NCBI GenBank assembly: GCA_003864495.1
Contig: ML133500.1
Location: forward strand, 520,710-584,709
Direction: 5' to 3'
Length of the DNA stretch: 64,000 nucleotides
From: Nemopilema nomurai
Lineage: Eukaryota > Cnidaria > Scyphozoa > Rhizostomeae > Rhizostomatidae
A program made the position numbers and the translations under genes. The notes beneath the pieces were generated by a model that searched no databases, was not told the origin of the DNA, and was given only the letters and a program-made list of their open reading frames with translations. Each line of letters begins with the position of its first letter. Within the stretch, counting starts at the first letter, position 1. Of the stretch, positions 34,101-45,400 are shown piece by piece.

Positions 34101-37100
34101 TGATATGTTCCAGCGATTCCTGATTGAGTCAAGCATCTCTGAAGTTCAAGAGCATCTATTTGCTGATCCTGGGGCAAAAATAACATGCGATAAATGAACT
34201 GGAAAAATGAACCAGATGTACAAAAGACACCAACATACAGATATATCAGCAAGTAAAAATACTTTGGACTCAGTTTCAGTTCTTCATTGTATGGATAGCA
34301 CAGCTTATACAAAACTGTTTGAGATCAATTTAAGGAACCAAATTTATCTAAGCAACAATGTTGACACAGAGGGGTAAAAATTTATCCAATTCTAACTGTA
34401 GCAGGAATCAACAGAATCACAAAATTATATCTCAATCAGCGTCAAGGGTAAGACTGACTCTTCAGCCTGGGCTAGTTGCTAGTGTCAAACTGAAATACTT
34501 CTGGCACAAAAACAAAGGCAGGGGAGGAGGAGAGGCAAAATCTGACTAAATTAAAAGTTGCGAAAAGCAGCTCATGACCTTTAATATTTTTTGAGTATTC
34601 AAACACAGTTTCTTCAAAAATTTTGTTTCTTTCATTAACTCTGATAAAAGTACAAAAATCACTTGAACTATAAAATGAGAAAGTTGAAAAAGGGTAAAAC
34701 ACCCTTGGCAGCAACTATGACGGGCCTTGAAGAATTTTTAAAATTTATTATAGCTGATTGTTTTAGCAACAGTACTTTGATTTTGATTGAGCAAGAAGAA
34801 TATATGGTTTGCAGAATATATAAAATTTAGCATAGCATTTAATGGTGACAAAACACTAAGAAGGAAAGGTCATACTTACAGCACCTGCAACTGCTGAGAA
34901 GTAGCCAAAGAGCGGATCTACAGCACCCTATTGAAAGCAGAATATAATGTGCATGCTATTTCTTGTCAAGCTGGGCTTATACCTCCTGTGAAATGATACT
35001 AAAAACCATATAAAGTAAATGTGCCTAGTTGTTCAAAAACTACCCTGCAGTGTCCAATCATACTTTTCCTCATTTCCCATTCTTTCAATCAATACATATT
35101 TCTGATATTCTGACCAATCATTTGGTTTGTCATAAATCTTGGCTGAACAAGCTTTATGACTAAAACCAAGCATTTTACAATGATTGTTTCATAAAAGAGG
35201 GAACTGGAAACATACCATAAAACGCATATCTCAACAAAGCAAGTTGAGCCCACATTTACTTGTCTATGTCCCCCCTAGCCTGCATGTACCATCTATTCAA
35301 ATTGCATATCCCAGGGTATCTCTAGCCCACTGATTGTCTCCCTATGTTTATGGTAGCATTATATACAGAGAACAAAAGAAGAAAAAACATAAACAACAAC
35401 CAAAAACAGGCTAAAAGAGCTTCAGATATTTGACTGCATGCCATAAAGATTCCATGGAGATTTTAGGGAGCCATTTGTATAAAAATCATTGAGTGTGTTT
35501 TTGATGGGGAGAGTTGGGAGTAGAGAGAGCTTTTCCCACAAAAATTGATATTTCTTAGTAAAGAATACAAAAAACAGAGCAGAAAATCTTAAAGGAAAAT
35601 TAATCTGCTCATAATTTACAATAATACACAGTTAGCTTAATGAAAAATACAAGCATAAGTATTTCCTATGAATAAATTTTTTTTCCATTGGGGACACTTC
35701 CCTCTGCATACCCTCTTTAGTTTCATCCATATTTAGTACAACATATAGTCAAATACATGAAGCTATGGTGGAAATTCTTCAAAACATTTTTCCAAATCAG
35801 ACAGTAAAACATATTGATCAGTGGAGCAGATTTTGAATATCAATGATCCATGTTTATACAAAAAACTAGAGTTTTAGGATGAGGTAGGGATTGGTATCAA
35901 GGTATCTGAAATTTCCATGGGTGTCATTATCTTAGGTATTAAATTTGTTTACACCCTCAGAGCACCTTTCGTTTTGCAGCAGCGCTGTTTCTTTAACCCT
36001 ACTTGCACAGCAAAAGCTGTTGCCTCGTCAACCTCTAACCCAAAACTAGATAGTTCTTTCCATACAAACACAAATACTTTGATATAATAAAACATGTTGG
36101 AGTTGACGCATGTGTTACAAACAAAAAGCAAAATTCCAACATAGTGTACCGATAAAACTGACAATGGGTTCTTAATTTACATACAGGAAACTGTCCAGGG
36201 TAACCACCAGGATATCCACCAGCCATCTATTTAAAACGAAGAGTTTTATTTCATAGTAAAATTCATTTATAGGAGTAGTGAACAGAAAGTTTTCTATGAT
36301 GGGTTTAAAAAGATAGAGCAAATAGGTAAAAGGATGACTGGCTTTAAATGTTTTGCATCTTTACAGGTAAGGAGCCCAAAACAACTTGATTTTGGTACAT
36401 GGCACATAAATAAAAGCTTTTTGGTTCCAATAAATAGTTCTGGTATTCTTTACAAATAAAGTTTTGCCATTCTCACAACAGGCAAATCAATGCAGAATAT
36501 CTCTGAGGGTGTCCTTTACACAAGCCTTAGAAAAGTGATCAACCAGCTGTGAGTTTGACATCTCACAATCGCACTAAGAGATTGTAAAAATATCACTACC
36601 TAGAAATCACACACAACAGTAAACTTCAAAATCAATCAACCTGCTACAGTAAGAGCCCACAAAATAGAAATGAGTTTTTTTCAAAACAGCCTGTTTAGTT
36701 TCTTTAAAAGAGAATTTATCAAGTAAAGAGGCTAAAAGGTTTCTTATAATATGGTTAAGAAACCTAACTTTACAGAAATACATACACACATACTACATAC
36801 ACACATTTACAGAAACATTTGCTGTCTTTCTCAAAGCAGGTTGCCTAAAAACAGATTGGCTACCAATTCAAAAACAGAAGTGAAACTTAGTATACTGTAA
36901 ATCACTGCTGCACAATATAAACTGTGATTCTAGATTATCCAAAATGTATGTTCACCAAATTTGTATGCTTCTGAAGGGATTCATGCATTTGAAAACGACC
37001 TCATCAATAATTGTTTGCCATAATGAAAATGTAATATATTTGGGATCCTCCTATAAAAACCTTCCTATAATCAGGCTGACAAATTTCTTACATGAGGGCA

Positions 37101-38596
37101 CCATTTTTTAAAAATACCATTCTGTGGTTTCAATTTTGCAGGCCCTTACTGTATTTCTAGAAGATTCCAACGAGAATGATGGTCTATAGCAACATAAAGT
37201 TATGTTTAACTAGCATGCTGGAATTATGACTTCCACAGAAATCAAAATGAAATTGCCAAGGTGCTCAACATACAGGTTGTGTAGGATAACCTCCTCCAGG
37301 GTAACCACCAGGTGCCTGATCAAGAAAATGCAAAACTTTTTCAGAAATTTGACTGTTTGACATGTAGCAAGACCTATCTTAGGCATTAATATTATGTGTT
37401 GTTTATTCTCACTTTGCCTTTGAAAATATTAGAAAAGTAAGCTTAGCATACTTCTAACTTGTGGTTTAGAAATTCATGAGGCAAACCTGGATTTCAAACT
37501 AATTACTACTTTGATATGACACTGTATAAATTTACATTTAACACTTCTATTTATGACAGCTTATCAGACCATTCAGATTTAGCTAGATTTATCTTGTTGT
37601 TTGTTTAAATAAAGCACATCAAAGGTCTCTTCAAATGCTACGTCATGATTTCTGTGTTTTAGGTTTCATTTACCCAATTTACTGTTTTGACTGCTTTTAC
37701 CTATTTTCTATAGGTTTCAGGGTTCTGAGCAAACAGGCATAAGATTAGATATCATCAAAAGTGACTGATTTTTCAAGATAAACTTCAGTATATATACTTC
37801 ACAAACATACATATTTAAGAACACAACCTGCCTACTATTTAATTTCATAATTGATGGGAATCATTTATTTAAAAAAGGTCGCCCAAAGACAGGGCTGATA
37901 ATTGGGGATTCTGTAACTTGTATGATGATTACAGGATTTAAAGGTTACTTCTAGAATGCAAGTAGATAATTTCACATTTTAATTTGAACACTGCATTTAA
38001 CTCCCCTTTTACCATAACAATATGCACGAAAACGCGTGACATACTTGAGACAATGGCAAAAATATTTTGAGAAATGTGCACAACATAAAACAATGAAATG
38101 TGGATGGAATATACAAGCAAAATGAAGCATAGCCCAGTATTGCACTTCAAAGCTTACTCTTGTAACCAAGTGGAACCCTTGTAAATAAAAGCTGAACAAA
38201 ACGTTAACAACTTGTCGGGAATAGGAGAAAGAAGATTCCCAAATTATGGCCTAATCAGTTTTGAAGCAGCGGCAGCTTCTTCGGAGTCAAAAATGTCACA
38301 ACATCCCTACAACATTCACATTCGAATGCTTCGAACTACTGCTCATGATAGTACCATTGTTTAAGAAATCATACGACCATGAGCGCAGCACCCTCTAACT
38401 CGTGGTGGAAAAAGACAAAACGCTCGTTTACTTGAATGCATGGATTCGCCTCAACAAATCCCTTGGATTCAGTCCCAAGTAAAACAAAAGCACGAGGCTT
38501 TGATAATGACGGTATACATTCGATTGGTTTATCCTCTAGGAACAGCTAGAGATACGAAAAATGGATAATACTCACGCCATAGCCTGGATATGCCAT
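31157..38596 (-). CDS. SRI: Sorcin (penta-EF-hand calcium-binding protein)
   Basis: Calcium sensor that moves to membranes on Ca2+ binding; vertebrate sorcin regulates ryanodine receptors and other Ca2+ handling proteins. Eleven exons: 38576-38596, 37274-37315, 36185-36226, 34880-34927, 34099-34168, 33655-33698, 33263-33331, 32596-32674, 32144-32257, 31673-31731, 31157-31183. Phases fit throughout, giving 204 residues (human sorcin 198). The start MAYPGYG and repeats of GGYPGG form the Gly/Tyr/Pro-rich tail of the PEF family. Then DPLFGYFSAVAG and the non-canonical EF1 (DQQIDALELQRCLTQSGIAG), EF2 with loop DRDYSGKMGFNE, EF3 with loop DSDRSGTVEPHE, and the degenerate EF4 and EF5 (RRRDTTQTGHAQFSYDDF) that pair in the dimer. 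LQRCLTQSGIAG and the length favour sorcin over grancalcin or peflin. Head-to-head with FAM221A. Confidence 0.93.
32920..33203. repeat. 119-bp tandem duplication in a sorcin intron
   Basis: Two adjacent copies of a 119-bp unit starting TTGGATGGAACAAGAAA (32967) and TTAGATGGAACAAGAAA (33086), ending near 33203 in GTGTGCTA. A 47-bp partial copy precedes them at 32920. The copies differ by a few percent, so the duplication is fairly recent. It lies between exons 33263-33331 and 32596-32674. Confidence 0.9.
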
Positions 38597-38788
38597 ATCT
38601 GCAAATTTACCGTAGCTCACAAAATTTTGCAACCGTTGCAGATATAAAGACAGGAAGCTGAAACCCCAGCAGAAGAAACTTCAATCAAACAAACTCGGGC
38701 GTAGTTGGTCTCGCTTCAGACAGTAGCCTCGTGTTCCTCACTTCCATGGCAACAGGAGGGCGACGCTTCTGATTGACGTTTGCTAAAC
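38597..38788. promoter_or_regulatory. Shared bidirectional promoter of sorcin and FAM221A
   Basis: Only 192 bp separate the two start codons, so both core promoters and 5' UTRs must lie here or overlap the first exons. No TATA box is evident. An ETS-type CACTTCC is at 38738-38744, and next to it CCATGGCAAC (38744-38753) resembles one half of an RFX X-box about 36 bp before the FAM221A ATG. The architecture is seen directly; factor binding is inference. Confidence 0.6.
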
Positions 38789-41700
38789 ATGGCGGGCAAT
38801 CAAGTAGCCCTAAAAATTGACAGTTATGGTGCTGCATCCATTGATGCATACCTTGAATATAAACGGTAAACAAGACTTGAATATAGAGCCAGTATAAGTT
38901 TCATAAGTTTGATTTTTTTTGCCATTCATGGCATCGGTTTTTGAGGTTATATTTGTTGATTGCTGACACATCCCATCACAAAACATTCTAATTTTTGATC
39001 TAGTTCTTTATTTCCCTTAATTATGTTCCCCTCAAAGTATTAATGGAAGATTTTATAGTACAATGTTGCCCTATAAAAATCTAACGAATTTTCATCATTT
39101 CTTTGAAAGGAAGAATCTAATTTTACTGAGAAGTTGTATCTCCAGTAGTTGCCTCCTCGGTTCTATGAAAATTTCAAATAGTGAATCATGTTGTGAGTTA
39201 AGGGAATTTCAAGTCTAAATCAAGTTGATTTTTGCAGTATTGTTGGTGATGATGATGGAGGTGTCCCCTTTACACCACAGCAGTATGAAGCATACAAAAA
39301 GAAAGTCATCCCATTGAGAATGAAAAACAGATTATTTGTAAGCTGGGTTTCACCAAATGGCATTGAGTGCAAGATGGTAGGCCCCGAAACACAATGTTTC
39401 TGTAGACACAGGTAAATGCAACCTACAATGAAGTGCAATATATTTGAAGGGCTATGAAGAGTTATTGTGGTCTTGGTTGACAATATTTGTTCACCCTTGA
39501 CACATTTACTCAAAAGTCCAGAGTATGTCAAGGGAATAGGAGCTATTTTTACACGAAGGGAATTAAATATGATATTTTCTAATTGTTTTATTTCATCAAA
39601 ATTAAGAAACAATTACCCTTATCTGTTTGGACAAGAGGCAAACATTTTTCAGCAGCACCTCTTGGTAATGGCAATGGTTAATGGTGACAGATATGCCAAC
39701 AATCTCTTCAAGTCAATGATGGATCCACAAACTGTTTCCAAATAATTATTATTATTATAATATGTCTAGATAATTGTTATTGCACCAGGTTTTGTCAAGC
39801 ATTGTCTCAAGGGTCTGTTTGTTCATAGGTACAGGCAACACAAAACTGACCTTGAAAAAATCCCTGACGCAAGGCCCATACATGTGCCATGTAAAATTAG
39901 AGGATGTGGCTGTAAATCTTTTGAATATATTCCATTAAATGGGTCAAGGACAATCAGATGCAGATGTAAACATTTTGCAGATGAGCATACTGAGAGGGCA
40001 CCCCATAAGTGCAAAAATGACTGTGCATGCAAAGGATTCCAAAGCTCATACACATGTGGGTGTGGAGAACCAACCTACAAGCACTCGGTTAGTAACCAAT
40101 TAACCAAAGCTTTCAAAGGTTACTAGAAAAAAGATAACTACATATATTTCAAAATGAATGAGATGCTTAGGTCTAGATTATGACATTCATGCAAAAATTT
40201 TGCCTAAAGGGCTTTTGAAATCCTGTTAATTTTTTAAGTCTCATTACGTTTGGCAGAAATTTATTACAAAATTTTCTATAGTAAAAGGATAGCAATACAT
40301 ATTCTCCTTTAATCATTCTTAAACCACATATGTGTAGAATCAGATGGTTAGGAGTTTTTGAGGGCAGTAGCTTTTCCTGCTTTACCTCTGCAAACACAAG
40401 TATTGGCACTTCATTGCAGATGACAGTGGAAACAAAGGAAGAGAGGGCAGCAAGAGGGCGTCCCATTGGGAATGCTGTTCCTTATCAGGCAATGGGGGGT
40501 TTGACTGGATTCAGTTCACTTGCTGATGGATATATGAGACTTGATGACAGCGGAGTGGGAATACCTTCAAAAGAATTCTTAGAGAAACCAATCGGTAACA
40601 ATAACAGCATTTGATCATGTAAATGTAGATGGTAGCAAAGATTCAAGGTTGTAGAACCACTTATAGAGAGACAAATTGAGAGATGAGTTAAAACCAAAAC
40701 TGTAGAAAATAAAGAAAAACAAGGAGAAAAGATAAATTCAATTAAACAGAGATTCATACAAGTAATGTTATTCCAAATGTATTTAGTTGACACAGGTTCA
40801 AAAAGTCCATGCCCACAGGCTATAAGTCAAAAGGTAAAAACATTGCATATTATACACCTAACCATTTCAGACTGACTGAGGACACAAAAGAAATATTGTC
40901 CTCTAAATCTAAAGCCATAAAATCATTAAAGTGTCAAACAGAAACTTTTTGAAACATAAGGCAAAATATGTATTGCTCAATTTCAGTCATTGTTTCTTAT
41001 TTTATTGAATTCAACAAAAGAGCTCATACATTTTTGAAAACCATTCTTAAGAAGAACTCTCTGTCATCCTTTGGTATTTGTTTGCCTGTTTAAAATTTTT
41101 TCTGAATAATTCAAGGTGCTGGTGACCACCCTTTTCTGCGCATGTATGAAGGTGTGGGTAGACTTGGAATAGAAGACAAAAGAGGTGCTCCAGGACCCTT
41201 GGTGCGAAAGCAAACTACAGAGGAAGAGGACATGGCATTCTTTGAAAAGAGATACCAAGAAAGGGTATTTATGCTGCTCTATCAGTATGAGATTAGAACA
41301 TGAATGAACAAATAGGTACTAAAAGAAAGACTTTGTGCAAACACGAGCATAAGAACCATGTGTTACAATGATGCAGATGAGGTCTTAATAAAGTATGGCT
41401 CTGTTTTAAGAGTGCAGGGTCAAGCCTAGCATTCTTCAGTCATAAAAGCATCAATAGGTTTTTGTATTGTTTTGTTTTTTGTTTCTACCTTGCATCCGAA
41501 TGTAGTTTTAGGACACTGAGAAGCTTAAGCTTATCAAGCAGTGTCCTGGTCCTTCCTCTCGATGTGACCACATCTTGTGATTCCTTTTGCCTGGAATTAC
41601 AGAGAGCTGGCAGCTCTCCTCACTCTGAGTGAAAGTTTGGTCATGCCAGGGACTCGAACCACGGACCCTTGGGTCTGTAGTCAGCGCCTCTAACCACTGA

Positions 41701-42137
41701 GCCATTGTAACTACTTCTTTACTGACAAGTAATTGGTTACAGAGCCACAAAGCATTAATTTGCTCATACTCCTTGCATACAACTTCTTCATACTAAAGAC
41801 CATTCTCTCTTCAGCTACCAGCAATACAAGCTTGTTTGTTGAGCTTCTTATGAATTTGCAAGAGTGTCTACTGAGTCACCTTTAGGCATTTTTGTATCAT
41901 TTTTTAAATATTCAATTTAATCTGACACATTTGCTTGAATTCTAAAGCAATGAGCATATAAATACATTTGGTATGAGTTGGAATTTAAATTGCAAAACAT
42001 TAACTTTTTAGCTTCGTCTAGAAAAAGAAAAAGCAAGAGAACATGCCCAAAAGGTTGCAGCAAGTAGAAAAGAGCGAGCTGTTGCTGACAGAGCCAGAAC
42101 GAAAGCACTGCCAAGAGGAGGTGCAAGTAAACGATAA
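38789..42137 (+). CDS. FAM221A: FAM221A-like protein
   Basis: Conserved metazoan protein of unknown biochemical role. Six exons: 38789-38865, 39238-39411, 39829-40087, 40420-40594, 41116-41264, 42012-42137. Phases join cleanly into 319 residues (human about 298). The start MAGNQVALKIDSYGAA leads to DAYLEYKR and FTPQQYEAYKKKVIPLRMKN, then a cysteine/histidine-rich block (IRGCGCKSFEYIPLNGSRTI followed by CRCKHFADEHTE, then KNDCACKGFQSS and CGCGEPTYKH) that looks like a metal-binding module. After it come MGGLTGFSSLADGYMRLDDS and the C-terminal EEEDMAFFEKRYQER with a basic helical tail ending at TAA 42135-42137. These blocks match FAM221A rather than FAM221B. Its 3' end faces MTX2 with 349 bp between stop codons. 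An intron holds a tRNA-derived SINE (41509-41716). Confidence 0.92.
41509..41716 (-). mobile_element. tRNA-derived SINE, copy 1
   Basis: On the minus strand a tRNA-like head carries an A box TGGCTCAGTGG (41694-41704) and a B box GGTTCGAGTCC (41650-41660), spaced as in RNA polymerase III genes. It continues into a non-tRNA body ending at CAGTGTCC (about 41511-41518). A second copy with the same body is at 48400-48530, which shows it is a SINE and not a tRNA gene. It lies in the last FAM221A intron, antisense to that gene. Confidence 0.82.
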
Positions 42138-42486
42138 AACTGCTTTTCGCGGAAAGGTACAAACATGGCTACTAATGCCATTTTTAGAAAATGCAAAACT
42201 GAGTTTAAACTCAAGAAGCATCTCAAAGATGCAGGCACAACTGATGTTAAAATAGTTATGTCCTTTGATTTGACTAATGGAAAGAACAACTATTTGATCA
42301 CAATATATCAACATTTTAATGACTTGGCACATGATTTTCAGCATGGAGATAGGAAATAACCTACTAGCCATTTGGAGACCTGGATATGAATCCTCCTAAG
42401 GATCTTCTTGATATTTATCAAACTTTTGTTATTATAAACTTACCAGTTCTTTACTTATGTTTTGTAGTATCATAATTCTCTTAAAC

Positions 42487-45400
42487 TTATTGTGCATCAC
42501 ATGATTTATACCAATTTAATTGTTTATCAAAGTTATGATCTTCTACGAAAGTTTGATAGCAGGGCTCTGTTAAAGTACAAAACCAGCAGGCCACCTTATT
42601 GTGCTTAACAGCCTAGTCACATTTTCAAACTTAAAACTACCTGACAAAAATGCATTTTACTAAGAAGCAAAACCACATAATTTACCAATTGTAACACAAT
42701 ATCTCACAAGTTCAGGAAAATTGTCTAGTGCACGTATTAAGAGTTTGGTACTTTGTTCTGTTTCCAGAATGGCTTGAAGATGACCAAACAGGAGAGCATC
42801 TGCTTCAGTAGCACTGAAATAAAAAATTAGAACCCTAATGATAACAGTAAACTAAAAATGTAATCTTAGAAAGACCAACATAGCTAAAAAAATTAATTAT
42901 TAGTCTATGAGAATAATAAAAATACAAGAAAAAAAGGCGAATCCAATTAAACTGTGGCTGGCATGTCTATGAGAGTTTAGCTTGCTCAAAGAGAGAAAAC
43001 ATGTAAAACAAGCTTAGTAACATATTTGTTAATTCTTATTGAAAGCAGTATTGCAAATCATACTTTAATGTACTTAATGGAGCAAATTTGTGACATGAGT
43101 TTGTGGGTTTGATTCAGGCTGTGAATATCAAAAGACATTAAACAAGATCATACTTATCACCAGCAAGAAAAACATTGTGCTTCAATTTGACTGACACCAC
43201 ATCAAGAACTGTCTTCAATTCTCTTTTTACCTAGAAAAATGGAATTGCAACAACTAAAAGTTATTCATGATAAAACCCTAGGGGAATAGCTCCCATTAAG
43301 ACCTGACAGGGGGTTCAGTCACAGCAAAAGAGGGAAAAGCCAGAATGCTAACAATTACCCTCAAATGGTAGTATTCTTGAAAATAACTTTAAAATTGTAA
43401 TGCTAAAAACGTTGCAAAATTTAATTTTTTGTGCTCACTTACTTGACAAAAGAATCCCTAGGCCTTGCCTGCCATACATTTGACAGAGATTTTGCATGGT
43501 AAGTCGCAATCTCAACTCAGCTGTCAATTAGAAGTACCTACCCCATAAGAAGTAGCAAATACCTAAAATACCCCAAGTAGCAGTGATATTTTACAAATTT
43601 TACTTTTAGCCATTTGGTAAAACCATTGAGTCGACCAGAACATCTCCCCCGGATCAAACACTTACTGGAATTTATCAGCCTAGAAACCTGTTACGGTTGC
43701 GAGATAAGGAACTGCTTCACAAGTACCTAAATGAATTATAATAATATAATAATAATATGATATAATGAGGGATAAGGAGGCCATTGGCCTATTAAACCCT
43801 TTAGTGTTCGTTTTTAAGCGTATTCAAACAAAGTCTTTAATAAGTTTTGCAAATTGTTGTTTACTCAAATAAGCAAAGAAACTAGTGATAGACAAAGCAC
43901 ATGTAAATTCATATCATTGAGAATAAAATTCTTTTACTTTCTGATTAGCTCAGTTTCAACTCACATCTTCTTCTGTTTTTTTGTCCCATCCCCTTGCTCG
44001 CAGTGTTGATTTTATAGCTGCTTTCTTTCTTTGTGTTAATAGGTATTTCAATGGTTTTGGATAAACAGATCCATAAACAGTCATTGTCTAAAAATAAGAA
44101 GTTCTTTCTTCCCATTCTGGTTGATACAATTATTAAAATAGCTCATTAACAGGTGATATAAGGAATAGTGAGTATGATGTCATACATAATACAGCAAGCA
44201 AAGTTGAACCTCCAGTCTGTGAGTCTTCCCTATTTTGACATTCCATTTGAATCCATTGTTACTTGCTTCATACCTAATGAGACACTTGCATTGAACAGTA
44301 CCAAATAAGTGCCCAGGTTCTGGCCTGATAGCTCCCTAATTAAGAAACCAATTGATTACTTACTTCCTAACAAAACACATCATAAATAGATGCTCTTCCA
44401 TCTATGCCTTCATAAGCTTCTTTATCTATCCTTTATAACCTTAACACATTTTTGGCAATGTAATTATTTTAATAATTATGAAATCTGCCACACTCTAATT
44501 TAAATTAGATTTCATTTTAGCATTCTCAAAATCAGTATATTTAGTGCTTACTGGTTTGCAAAAAGCCTACCTGAACTTTGTAATGTACAATGGGTTCAGT
44601 GGTGTAAGGATGTGCCACAACCTTCAATTTGTGTTCTGTATTTCAAAGTTAATCAATTCTAATCCTCCATCTTTTCCCAAAAACAAGGGTAAACTGCCAG
44701 CAAGCTAAATGGACAACTTTCCTCACATTTAAGAAAAATATAATTTAGATCCAAGCTGATGAAAAATGAGACAAATGTATATATCAGATACTACCTCTTG
44801 CACATTGCCAGCGTCCAGCCAACTGCAGTACAACTATGAACAAGAACATATCACATCAATCACAGTACAAAATGGGTTATAATGATATCAAGGACCAAAG
44901 AGCAATATTTGAAAAAAGGAGTATAAATTTATCGAGAGAGTAATCATTAGTCCAAAAGAGTAGGGAAAATGGACAAACAAGGTAATTTGTGAAAATGATA
45001 TTCAGCTTGATTGCTTAAAATACATCAATGCATTAATATGATTTCTTGAGCACAATGCTTAAAAACTGTTTAATGATAATAGCCTTAAATATTTGTATTT
45101 AAAAACTGGTCTTGTGAATACTTCACAAAATCTGTACACTTTGAGTAGTTCATTTTCCAAATCTCTCTCAAACACAAACTGCATTGATTGCACTGTCACA
45201 ACATGTCATTGTTACCTCATCACTTAACTAAAATCCTAGAGCTTAATTATTCACAAATGCAAACTCAAAATAAATGTCAAATAAATACAAAAGGAACACA
45301 AAAAATATTTGCATCTCTAGTAACACTAACTACATTTTATAAAAGTTGATTATTAAATATATTATTTGCTTAGAACTGAAGTAGATGGGTGCATATATAC

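Noticed and set aside
31157..38596. First read as peflin or ALG-2 from the GGYPGGYPG repeat
   Set aside because: The short N-terminal tail, LQRCLTQSGIAG, 204-residue length and EF2/EF3 loops fit sorcin better.
41650..41716. Possible tRNA gene (A and B boxes)
   Set aside because: No proper acceptor stem or cloverleaf, and the body is shared with a second copy at 48400-48530, so it is a SINE head.
44571..44635. Exon-like minus segment (HKLKVVAHPYTTEPIVHYKVQ) in an MTX2 intron
   Set aside because: 65 bp, not frame-compatible with its neighbours, and the family alignment is continuous when it is skipped.
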